From: QVMP01 sp047974325
GTDB taxonomy: Bacteria; Bacteroidota; Bacteroidia; Bacteroidales; Dysgonomonadaceae
DNA length: 64,000 bases
NCBI GenBank assembly: GCA_047974325.1
Contig: JBKECE010000235.1
Location: forward strand, 1-64,000
Direction: 5' to 3'
Shown: one piece after another, positions 1 through 8,900 of the stretch
How the letters are laid out: every line of letters begins with the position of its first letter
Position numbering within the stretch: the first letter of the stretch is position 1
Position numbers and translations under genes: made by a program
The notes under the pieces: model-generated
Databases searched by the model: none
What the model was told of the DNA's origin: nothing
What the model saw: the letters and a program-made list of their open reading frames with translations, nothing else

Positions 1-59
1 ATATGTCATGTGAAGAATCGACATGAAATGAAGAAATATCTATGACCATTTAAGACATA

Positions 60-95
60 AAAAAAGCGATAAAAGAAGAACTTTATCGCTTTTTA
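60..95. terminator. Bidirectional terminator-like hairpin
   Basis: An A-run plus GCGATAAA pairs with TTTATCGC plus a T-run around a short loop. A T-tract follows on either strand. It lies just past the end of the minus-strand T9SS protein gene (stop at 121) and would end its transcript. Nothing else recognisable is in bases 1-120. Confidence 0.7.
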
Positions 96-120
96 TGAAA
101 ATGGAAGATAAGTAATATAA

Positions 121-1797
121 CTACAGAATCACTTTATTAATGGAATTTCCTATTTTGACCAAAATAATACCGTGAACCGGAATCTCAAAGGTGTTTATTC
201 CCTCAGTTGTTTTGAAAGTTGTGATCTTTTGTCCAAGAGGATTGAAGATTTCTATTGTTTGGTTAATTGCATCTGAAATAATGAGCCTTCCGTTTTGTGT
301 ATATATTTTGGGGATACTTCCAACACTATTCTCAATACCTGTTGTGGCATTGGTTACAACGGTAATCTCATTTGAGGTTAAGGAATTTATATCTCCTCCT
401 TTTGCAATGACAGTGTAATAGTAAGTGGTTTGTGGAGATAATCCACTGAGTTCTTTTGAAGTGCTGCCTGTAATTGCAAATGGAGAACCATCGATAGGAT
501 TTGTCACATCATCGTTTTTGGTGTAGACATTTAGTTCATAACCGACCGCATCGAGAACTTCATCCCAATTGGCAACAAAGCCGGACGAACTGATTGAGCT
601 TGCTTCCGTTGCAACGGGTGCGTCCAAAATGTTCTGGTAAGTAACTTCAATGGTCGTCAAACGTAATTGCAGGTTGGTTGTATTAGCATTTCTTATTTTC
701 AGGATCGAAGTAGCTGAGATATTTGATATCGTGTAGACATTCGACGATAGATCTGCTGTCACATCAGAACCTCCATCAACATTGTATTTTACGGTGGGAG
801 TATAAGATTCATCTATAGATGTGATTTTTACGCCTTTGATGACCACCCCAACAGGTATCAGAGTGATAGAATTCCCGTTTCCACTTGAGTGATAAGAAAG
901 TACAAGCGTATTGTCACTCAATGAAAAGACAACAGGGTTTCCGGAACTGTTTTTCTGAGTTGTATATGTAATATGGTCATTAATCCGTCCGGATGCACCG
1001 GCAAAAGTGTAAATACTTGTTGCTGCAGAAGAGCTGGTGATGACTGATATTTCGTTTGATAATGGAGAAGTCGCGTCTCCTGATTTTGCGACCACGGTAT
1101 AATAGTAAGTAGTTTGTGGAGACAACCCACTGAGTTCTTTTGAAGTGCTGCCTGTAACTGCAAACGGAGAACCATCGATAGGATTTGTCACATCATCGCT
1201 TTTAGTGTAGACATTTAATTCATAACCCGACGCATCAGGAACTTCATTCCAATTGGCAACAAAACCGGATGAGCTGATTGAACTTGCTTCCGTTGCAACA
1301 GGTGCAACTAAGGCTGGAGCTTCTTCATAAGTGACTTCAAATTTTATTATACGGAGATCAAGGATCGCTGTGTTTACATTTTTAATTTTCAGAACTGAAG
1401 CTGCCGAAATGTCCGATATAGTATAAGTTGTTGATGAGAGAGTTGCTGCAAGATCGGCTCCACCATCAACACTGTAACTGACAGATGGTGTGTAATAAGC
1501 ACTGTAGGTTGTGATTTTCACTTCTTTGATAACAACGCCATTTGATGGTATGAGAGATACCGAAGACCCATCTCCATTCCCACTCGGATCGTAGGCGAGT
1601 CTGAGAGTCTTATCACTCAATATATATACAGGCGCAGAGGATGAACTGTTTTGTTGGGTAGTGTAAGATATATTGTCATCTATGTATCCGTCCGAACCAA
1701 AGGGTTTTGCTGTGACTGTTGTCGCAAAGGAGATATTGCTTCCTGAAATTAGAGCAATAATGACTAAAATAGATTTGGTAAAAATATATTTTTTCAT
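121..1797 (-). CDS. Secreted two-module protein with FN3 domains and T9SS type A tail
   Basis: A 558-residue protein whose specific function I do not recognise. Residues 1-26 form a Sec signal peptide ending near SFA. Two copies of a module of about 228 residues follow (about 27-255 and 258-485). Each has a beta-rich part with a YNVDGG/YSVDGG motif and then a fibronectin type III domain, seen in the conserved ANW(N/D)EV and LSPQTTYYYTV motifs. The last ~70 residues (IFNPLGQKI, ending in VKIGNSINKVIL) resemble a Por-secretion-system C-terminal sorting domain. The protein is probably exported by T9SS and anchored or released at the surface. No catalytic motif is visible, so an adhesive or carbohydrate-binding role is a guess. 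It lies downstream of, and on the same strand as, another T9SS-tailed protein. Confidence 0.8.
   Translation of the reverse strand: MKKYIFTKSILVIIALISGSNISFATTVTAKPFGSDGYIDDNISYTTQQNSSSSAPVYILSDKTLRLAYDPSGNGDGSSVSLIPSNGVVIKEVKITTYSAYYTPSVSYSVDGGADLAATLSSTTYTISDISAASVLKIKNVNTAILDLRIIKFEVTYEEAPALVAPVATEASSISSSGFVANWNEVPDASGYELNVYTKSDDVTNPIDGSPFAVTGSTSKELSGLSPQTTYYYTVVAKSGDATSPLSNEISVITSSSAATSIYTFAGASGRINDHITYTTQKNSSGNPVVFSLSDNTLVLSYHSSGNGNSITLIPVGVVIKGVKITSIDESYTPTVKYNVDGGSDVTADLSSNVYTISNISATSILKIRNANTTNLQLRLTTIEVTYQNILDAPVATEASSISSSGFVANWDEVLDAVGYELNVYTKNDDVTNPIDGSPFAITGSTSKELSGLSPQTTYYYTVIAKGGDINSLTSNEITVVTNATTGIENSVGSIPKIYTQNGRLIISDAINQTIEIFNPLGQKITTFKTTEGINTFEIPVHGIILVKIGNSINKVIL
415..621 (-). 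repeat. Intragenic repeat copy A (FN3 module)
   Basis: This roughly 207-bp segment is nearly identical to bases 1099-1305, offset 684 bp (228 codons). Most differences are single bases. It marks an internal duplication of the whole beta-domain plus FN3 module; the FN3 half is far better conserved than the beta half. Confidence 0.8.
1099..1305 (-). repeat. Intragenic repeat copy B (FN3 module)
   Basis: Partner of the copy at 415-621. The two share long identical stretches around the segments encoding GSTSKELSGLSPQTTYYYT and the DGSPF loop. The repeat keeps frame, so both modules are translated. Confidence 0.8.
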
Positions 1798-1861
1798 CTT
1801 TAATTTTATTTATATAATTAGTTGTTTTGTTGCTGTATAATGAAACATTTTTCAACATGAT

Positions 1862-3838
1862 CTATTGTTTCAAGATTTTGACATTATTATTGCCCACTTT
1901 GAGAAAATAAACTCCATTTGGCAAATTGGTCACGTCGATGCTGGCAGTCGTATTATTGAGATTCTTTTTTTCATGTAATAATCGTCCTGTGACATCAAAG
2001 AGTTGGATATCTTTTAGAGCTTGTCCACCGTTATCAATAAAAATTTCTCCGGTTATAACCGGATTAGGATATACCATTAGACGACTTGTGCCAACTGCAG
2101 TGATTCCGTCTGACAGCTCTTTAAATTTGGCAATAATCGTGTGATTAGCAATTACATCAGAAAACAGATAACTACTCATTGCTCCAACGCTTGAACCATC
2201 TACTAATACTTCGTCTATTGAATATCCTTTGTCTTCAATTATTTCAAATGATTGGCTTTCACCTTGAGCAACCGTTATGCTTCCTTCAGGTGAAATTCTT
2301 CCACCGGGATTTGACGATGCGGTAATAATAAAGCTTGCAGTTTCATCTTGTTTGATTATAGTTTTCACAGGATATGATTCTGATTTTCCTGTTTCATAAT
2401 TCAAGACTGTGAGTTTATCCCCTTCAGATAGACTGCTGAGAGGGACAAAGTTCCAATCGGAAGATGAAATGTTGAGAGTCCCTTCTATTGGCTCTCCATC
2501 ATCACCGAATATCTTTATATCGGCAGGCTTGACCAGAAAGGTTCCTTGTATTTTCGTTTTAGTAGCTGAATCAATAGACACAGGAGCACTTTGCCATGCA
2601 AAATAGGGAAAACTATTGCCATCCCAGATATTCCAGACATTGGGTATGTCCCACGTAAGAGTTGTTTTATAAAAAGATTCGCGACGAAGGTCTTCCATTG
2701 TCGCATTAGAACCGTGTATCACCGAATCAGTCGTTATCTCATTTCCATTGATAGGAATATGCTGTTCAGCAAAATTGTTTAACATCTCACTGAATCCTAC
2801 GTTATATCCTCCTGTCATCCGTCCTGTAACAATACCGCTTACACCATCAGTGTTTATGGCTACACAGTTATTTAATTTAGCATACCTGATGAGGTCGGCA
2901 GTCAGCATGCCAACTACTCCTCCTGTGTGGTTGATCAAAGCTCCCGACATATCGGCTCCACCGGATGCCACTGTTTTACCTGTAGCATAGCAACGGAGAA
3001 TATCAGTATAGAAATTTTGACTCCCCAATAAGCCACCAACATTCAACAAAGTATATGGTTGTGTAGTCACACTTCCTGTTACATTACCTGTGGCATAGCA
3101 GTCTTCTAAAATGCCGGTGTCGATGGTTCCGATCAATCCTCCAACATTGAGAGGACTATTTGTTTGGCCTGTTGCCTGAACGGTACAGGAAGAATAGCAC
3201 CCGGAAAAGGTTATTGGATTTGAATCTCCGCTACCTAGACCGTAACCTACCAATCCACCGACCATATAAAAATATGCACCTGTGCCAATCGTATTTATGT
3301 GACCGGTCGCATAACAATTGGCAACAATGGCTCCGATACCTCTTACAGTACCCGCTAAAGCACCACAATGGATGTACATGTAATTATCTAAATCAATAGA
3401 AATATTGGAATTCAATACTCCCAGATTTCTGATCGTGCCACCCGACACAGCACCAAACAATCCTCCAAAATACTGATCGTAAAAGGATGAGCTTTTAGTG
3501 TTGATGTATAAATTAGAAACTGTGTGACCATTGCCGTCAAAATTTCCGCCAAAGTATCGGTTCGTGTTTATTCCGATAGGAAGCCAGCCGGTTCCTGTAT
3601 TCCATGGTGTGACATTAAGATCCAAATCATTTTCTAACCGGAAAAAATTTCCTGAAAAATGAATACCGTTGGCACTGCTGATACTATCGGCTAATAAAGC
3701 CAAATCTTCTACTGTTCTAATTTGGAAAGGATCATCAACTGTTCCGTTTCCCGTCCATTGCGCATACATTGTAAGGTTGCTTATCATTAAAAACGTGGCA
3801 AGCATGAAAGACTTTAAAAAAGTGTCTAGTTTTCTCAT
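1862..3838 (-). CDS. GLUG-repeat surface protein with T9SS type A tail
   Basis: A 658-residue secreted protein. A signal peptide ends near MYAQ. The middle (about residues 60-350) contains repeated GG-L-G motifs such as GGLFGAVSGG, GGLVGYG, GGLIGTI and GGLLGSQ alternating with NCYATG/DCYATG. This is the GLUG beta-helix pattern of bacterial surface proteins. Around residues 505-575 there is a divergent InlB B-repeat-like domain (NPGGRISPEG, then IANHTIIAKFKE). The C-terminus starting at VYPNPV (about 586) and ending NNVKILKQ is a classical T9SS type A sorting domain. No enzymatic motif is visible. An adhesin or extracellular matrix role is likely but unproven. It is divergent from the TPR/HTH regulator at 4137, which may control it. 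Confidence 0.8.
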   Translation of the reverse strand: MRKLDTFLKSFMLATFLMISNLTMYAQWTGNGTVDDPFQIRTVEDLALLADSISSANGIHFSGNFFRLENDLDLNVTPWNTGTGWLPIGINTNRYFGGNFDGNGHTVSNLYINTKSSSFYDQYFGGLFGAVSGGTIRNLGVLNSNISIDLDNYMYIHCGALAGTVRGIGAIVANCYATGHINTIGTGAYFYMVGGLVGYGLGSGDSNPITFSGCYSSCTVQATGQTNSPLNVGGLIGTIDTGILEDCYATGNVTGSVTTQPYTLLNVGGLLGSQNFYTDILRCYATGKTVASGGADMSGALINHTGGVVGMLTADLIRYAKLNNCVAINTDGVSGIVTGRMTGGYNVGFSEMLNNFAEQHIPINGNEITTDSVIHGSNATMEDLRRESFYKTTLTWDIPNVWNIWDGNSFPYFAWQSAPVSIDSATKTKIQGTFLVKPADIKIFGDDGEPIEGTLNISSSDWNFVPLSSLSEGDKLTVLNYETGKSESYPVKTIIKQDETASFIITASSNPGGRISPEGSITVAQGESQSFEIIEDKGYSIDEVLVDGSSVGAMSSYLFSDVIANHTIIAKFKELSDGITAVGTSRLMVYPNPVITGEIFIDNGGQALKDIQLFDVTGRLLHEKKNLNNTTASIDVTNLPNGVYFLKVGNNNVKILKQ

Positions 3839-3939
3839 TTTAATTCATTTTGATTATAAAAAAATCTACCTCATCATTATCATATAATTATAATTAACTC
3901 AACTGTAAAAGTAGGTGCATCCAATCTTTTCTTCAAAGT

Positions 3940-3960
3940 ATGACCGTGTACAAAGGTCAT
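3940..3960. repeat. Short inverted repeat in divergent intergenic region
   Basis: ATGACC (3940-3945) and GGTCAT (3955-3960) form 6-bp arms 9 bp apart, in the gap between the divergently read GLUG protein and TPR/HTH regulator genes. The geometry fits a dimeric regulator site, but the arms are short and chance occurrence is possible. Confidence 0.35.
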
Positions 3961-4002
3961 GCATCGAGAAAAATATCAATAAAAAACAGTGATTCGTGCT
4001 TT

Positions 4003-4036
4003 TTTGTAAGCAGCATTACAAAAAATTGTACTTTTG
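4003..4036 (+). promoter_or_regulatory. Bacteroidetes-type promoter for the TPR/HTH regulator
   Basis: TACTTTTG at 4029-4036 matches the -7 element TAnnTTTG. A TTTG ending at 4006 lies about 22 bp upstream, close to the usual -33 spacing. Transcription would start near 4042 and give a leader of about 95 nt before the ATG at 4137. Confidence 0.5.
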
Positions 4037-4136
4037 TAAAGGATAAAAGATGTTATGGACGCAAAAGAGCAATATCTTGGTTTTGTCTATTATTCATAAT
4101 AAGAATTATCTCTCAAAAGATCAATAATATTTTCGT

Positions 4137-5873
4137 ATGGGCTTCATAGAAAAGAAAAAGCGGATTCTTATTTTATACAGTTTATTTATTTTCTCCACTT
4201 TGCTTTCTTTCTCAGCAAATGACGAACAAAAATTTCAAGCCATTGCCAATGAAATAGAAAACAAAGCCTTTTCTCATGGGCAAAAAGCAAATGAGTTGCT
4301 ACAACAACTGGATATGATTGCTAAGGCTCACCCGGATAACATTCATTTCAGGATGCAAGCGTTGTATCTAAAAGCCCGGATAAACTCTTTACAGGAAATT
4401 AGTGACTCTTCTCTAACATCGAGAATACAAGTAGAGATTGCATCTCCGAAGATGGATAAATATCCTTTTGAGAAAATGCTGTTGACCTCTGCCGCAGCAA
4501 TTTGTTATACTGTAGATGGAAATTATACTGAAGCCTTTTCTGCGGCATTGCAATTCCTAGAACAGAGCCAACAACAAGGAAACGTAGATCGTTCATTCAG
4601 GGTGAAAGCCTTAAATTTATTGGGAAATATTTGTGCGAGGACGCAAAACCGGAAAATGGCAATAGATTATTATAGACAAGCTCTAGCTCTGACAAAACAG
4701 GGTGAGAAAGATTATTATTCCAGTTTGATTACCTTATATACGAATCTAAGTTATCTTGATGAAAAAAATGAAAAAGCCGCTGCCGATTCTTTGCAATCTT
4801 TGATCCCTGTGATTGAACAACGCTGCGACACATCGCAACTGATTATTCTCCATTTCAATCTCGGAACCATGCTCATTGGGCAGGGAGATGGAGAAACGGG
4901 GTACGATCACTATCTTGTATGCAAAGAATATGCAAAAGAATATAATCTTGACAATCAGATATTCACATTTATGCTGCACTATAATATAGGCAGCATCTAT
5001 GAATCCAAACATGATTATGCTGGAGCGCTCCGATATGCTTATATAGCAAAAGCTGCTGCTGCAAAGAATAGGAATACTGAGCAACTTGCCCTTGTTCTAT
5101 ATCTGATCTCCAATGTTTATAAACAGACCAATCGCATAGATAGCGCTTATTTCTATCTCACCGAATATAATGAATTGCAACTTAAACTTAATCGTAATTC
5201 TAAGACGATAGAAGTGTATAAGGATTACATTTCCATCTATCTGGACTCAACGAAAAAGGAACTTGTTATTGCCGAACAAGAGGCTGCATTAAGAAACAAG
5301 CGTTTCACGATCTTTATTCTTTTAGGTATAGGTATTATTTTGACAATAGGTTTTGTGCTCATTTTTGTTTTTCAGAAAAAACGAGATTTGTCTAAACGCC
5401 TAAAGCAGGAACAGCAAATTCAAGAGCTACAGAAAGATAAAATAGATATGCAAGTGCGTGAAATTACATCATTCTCGTTGCTCCTATCCAATAAGAATTA
5501 CATTTTCCAACAAATATTGAAGTTAATACAGCAATTGCCCGTACAGCAACAAAAAGAAGAAGAGGACGTCAAACATAAGATTATAGAGATAGTAAAAAAT
5601 AATCAGGATGTGGACAAAGAGCAAAATAACTTCATGCTTCATTTTGAGAAAGTGCATCCCGATTTTTTTAAAAAATTAAAAATGCATTGCAGTGACCTCA
5701 CTGAAAACAATTTGTTGTTATGTGCTTATTTTCGCATCGGTCTGTCAGCAAAGCAGATCGCACAAATATTAAACGTATCGTTCGATACCATAAGAAGCAA
5801 CCGTTATCGCTTAAGAAAAAAATTAGGATTGGGTGAAGAAGATAATTTGTTGGATTTTCTGAGAAATCTATGA
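4137..5873 (+). CDS. Membrane-anchored TPR protein with C-terminal HTH (transcriptional regulator)
   Basis: A 578-residue protein of a type common in Bacteroidetes. An N-terminal signal peptide or anchor (to about residue 27) is followed by degenerate tetratricopeptide repeats to about residue 370, with motifs such as ALNLLGNICARTQNRKMAIDYYRQAL and YNIGSIYESKHDYAGALRY. One transmembrane helix lies at about 392-412, then a charged coiled coil (KRLKQEQQIQELQKDK). The C-terminal ~60 residues hold a LuxR/sigma-like helix-turn-helix: LTENNLLLCAYFRIGLSAK, IAQILNVSFDTIRSNRYRLRKKL. The layout suggests periplasmic TPRs sensing a partner and a cytoplasmic DNA-binding end. The target is not visible. It is divergent from the GLUG surface-protein gene, which is the simplest candidate. 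Confidence 0.8.
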   Translation: MGFIEKKKRILILYSLFIFSTLLSFSANDEQKFQAIANEIENKAFSHGQKANELLQQLDMIAKAHPDNIHFRMQALYLKARINSLQEISDSSLTSRIQVEIASPKMDKYPFEKMLLTSAAAICYTVDGNYTEAFSAALQFLEQSQQQGNVDRSFRVKALNLLGNICARTQNRKMAIDYYRQALALTKQGEKDYYSSLITLYTNLSYLDEKNEKAAADSLQSLIPVIEQRCDTSQLIILHFNLGTMLIGQGDGETGYDHYLVCKEYAKEYNLDNQIFTFMLHYNIGSIYESKHDYAGALRYAYIAKAAAAKNRNTEQLALVLYLISNVYKQTNRIDSAYFYLTEYNELQLKLNRNSKTIEVYKDYISIYLDSTKKELVIAEQEAALRNKRFTIFILLGIGIILTIGFVLIFVFQKKRDLSKRLKQEQQIQELQKDKIDMQVREITSFSLLLSNKNYIFQQILKLIQQLPVQQQKEEEDVKHKIIEIVKNNQDVDKEQNNFMLHFEKVHPDFFKKLKMHCSDLTENNLLLCAYFRIGLSAKQIAQILNVSFDTIRSNRYRLRKKLGLGEEDNLLDFLRNL

Positions 5874-5915
5874 TTGCAGGTTAGATCCTTTATGTTGTAT
5901 CTATTTGGTTATAAA

Positions 5916-5949
5916 CCATTATTGAGCTGTTGAAACAGCTCAATAATGG
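5916..5949. terminator. Perfect 16-bp hairpin between convergent genes
   Basis: CCATTATTGAGCTGTT (5916-5931) and its exact reverse complement (5934-5949) are separated by only GA. It lies between the stops of the TPR/HTH regulator (plus) and the macroglobulin gene (minus), where a bidirectional terminator is expected. The following T-tracts are weak. Confidence 0.65.
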
Positions 5950-5965
5950 CAAAACCTATGTTTTT

Positions 5966-8900
5966 TTATTGAATAACTTCTACCCATCGTCCCTGCGTGC
6001 GTCCTTGCTGCTGAGGTTTGTACATAGCTTCACAGCTTACGGCTGGCAGATAGTAGCGTCCGCAGTATGCTGCTTGCAGACGGACTCTGAATGAAGATGA
6101 ATAGCCATTGCTCAGATTGAAGTATGTATAAACACGGTCGTCGCGGATATCTTGGTAATTGAACGAAGAAGCCTGTCCACCCGATCCATTACTGAAAAGA
6201 CGTTCGTTGAAAATTTCCCATCCCGATGCAAAGACCTGACTCAATGCCAAGTCTGTAAAATATTCGCCCGATGTGTTCTGAACTATTACGCTTGCATAGA
6301 ATTCTGTGCCCTGCTTCAATGATGACACATTGAGTTCTTTTCCGTTCTGATCAAGATATTTGACGTATAGGTTGATACCTGTTCCTTGTGCAGTCGGAGG
6401 TGTATTATCAACCAAAGGGCGTGTATATCCTGTGAGTCGGACAAATAATTGTCCTTGTCCTTTGTTTGTAAAAGATATATTTATATTCTCGGAAGGTTTT
6501 ATCACAATTTCTTGAAATATCTGACCTGTGTTAATGGTTTTCTGCTTCACACCATTCAATTGCCAATCGTAAGCAATGATGCCGCTTCCCATCTTTTCGG
6601 CGAGTTGTGACATCGCTACCAATCCGAAAGCTGCTGTTTGTGTGGAGATATAATAAGAACTCAGGCTTTCAGAAACTTTCGATGCAAGAGCCAAGGCTTT
6701 GTCTGTTTTGCCCAGCAAAAGATAGGTTTCCATAATCATAGCCCTGTCTCTATCCGGATCTCCGAATGTATTGTTATTGATAGAATATGCCCCTACGACA
6801 TCTGTTGTGTTGGCGATCAGTTGATTAGCTGCATCTTTTTTGCCGGCAACGGCATATGCAGCAGCCAATCTCCATCTTGCCTGCACAGAGAGGTTAGACA
6901 TCTCTTTCAGACGGTTCATAGCTCCAAGTTCCGGTTCTCCGGCCAAAGCCAGAGAATAGAGGCGATATGCCTGTTGCAAGTCGGTCATTGAATAACTATA
7001 ATAAGAGTTATATATGTCGGCTCTGTTCCAATTTTGAGCTGTTTTTTTCTGGAATTGTTTCCATTTGTCGATGACAGATGCAGGCACATTATATCCCATT
7101 CGTTGGGCTTCGATCAGGAAATGTCCGGCATAAGTTGTCACCCATTCCATCGGTTGCATATTTCCCGGCCAGTATGCAATGCCACCATCGCTCAACTGGC
7201 GAGCCGATATGACTCTTATAGCTTCGTTCACATTTGCTTTCATCCTGTCATTTTGTTCTTGTGAGAAGTTGGTGAAGGTTGAAGCAAATAGCGTGGGAAA
7301 TGCTCTTGATGTTACTTGTTCGGTGCATCCATGAGGATAGTCTAACAAATAAGCAAGATTTTTGCTTAGGTCTACAGCAGGCATTCGCGAAACCTCTAAT
7401 CTTACCCAATCGGTTGGCTGCGGCGATTCCATAGCTATTTGCAGTTCTTGTGATTGACCTGCGGCAACAAGAGCTTGAGAGGTGAGCAACACAGGTGGAT
7501 TGGGGTTTCGAACCTCGATATCTATCGTTTCGGTCGAAATCTCTCCTGATCCGGTTGCTTTTACAGTGATTTTTTCAAAACCGGTACGTTTTCCTGCTTT
7601 CAATCTGAAATTGACAATTTTATCACCTTTGCCTGAAAAAGATACAGTTTGTGATGTTCCATCGACTGGCTGCAACAGACCTCCGGTTTGGATGCTTACG
7701 GTTACATTCTTTATATGGTCTTTTGTCACAAAAACATTAACGGGGAAAAGAATGTCTTCGTCCGGACCAGCTACGCGTGGTAAAGTTGATAGCACCATCA
7801 AAGGATTGTTTACAGGCACGGTTTTCTCTACGTTGCCATAAGCACCGTCTTCCGATCCGGCAACAACCATTACTCTTACAGAACCAATATAGTTGGGCAA
7901 TGTGATCTTATGCGATTGGGTTTCACCTGCATTTGCGGTGAATGGACCGATATACTTGACTACGGGTTTGAACCTGTTGAATTGATTATTTGAAGGTTTC
8001 AGAGCTTCGTCACCACCAATGCTGAGCAAAGGACCCATTTTTCCGGCATTGGCTCCCACAACCATATCGAATAGATCCCATGTGCGAACACCTAGCGATT
8101 GACGTGAATAAAAATCTGTCCAAGCATTGGGTGTTTTGAATGAAGTGAGGTCGAGCAGTCCTTCATCGACAATGGCGAGTGTATAAGTCATTTTTTTGCG
8201 GTTTTTTTCCGAAACGGAAACCGTAAATTCTTTTTCGGGACGCAATTCCTCCGGCATTGTGATGATTGGTTGCAACACGGTGTTTTTGTTTTCCACATTC
8301 ACATTCTGCACACCATAGAGCCTGATTGGTAATCCGTTAACTGTTTGGGAATGGGGTTGCAGCATTGTTGCAAAAATGTAGAAATTGGGAGTCATCTCAT
8401 CCGTAATGGGGAATGTGTATCTTGTATCCTCTTTGGCACTTGTTTTCACCCATTCTTTCTGAATTATTTTATATCCGTTTTCAATGCTGATGAGAACCCG
8501 TCCGTCAGAGCTTTTGGGGATGATCACAGTTGCATTTTCTCCGGCATTGTATTTCTTTTTGTCAGTCGAGAATGAGAGCATCGTTAGTCCGTTCGGATCT
8601 TGTTTGTTTGAACGTCCACGGGACGAAGGCCAATCGACGTAGATGATCTTACCTGTGGTGTGTCCGCCTTTAGAGTCTTTGACCATCACGAGATAGCGCC
8701 CGTATTCCGGATAATTGACCTGAAAATTGACTCTGGCTTTTCCACCGGATGTAGAAACAGTTTTGTCAAGTACGATCTTTGTCGATGTGTTGTTCACGTA
8801 AGAAGACAAATCTTCATAATTGTTGCTCCACCACCAAGCCCAGTCTATCTTATATATCTTGACATTTACATCTATTCTGTTTGCCAACTGACCGTCAGGA

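Noticed and set aside
1..120. Tail of an upstream plus-strand gene
   Set aside because: No frame shows recognisable protein sequence, and only the hairpin at 60-95 is supported.
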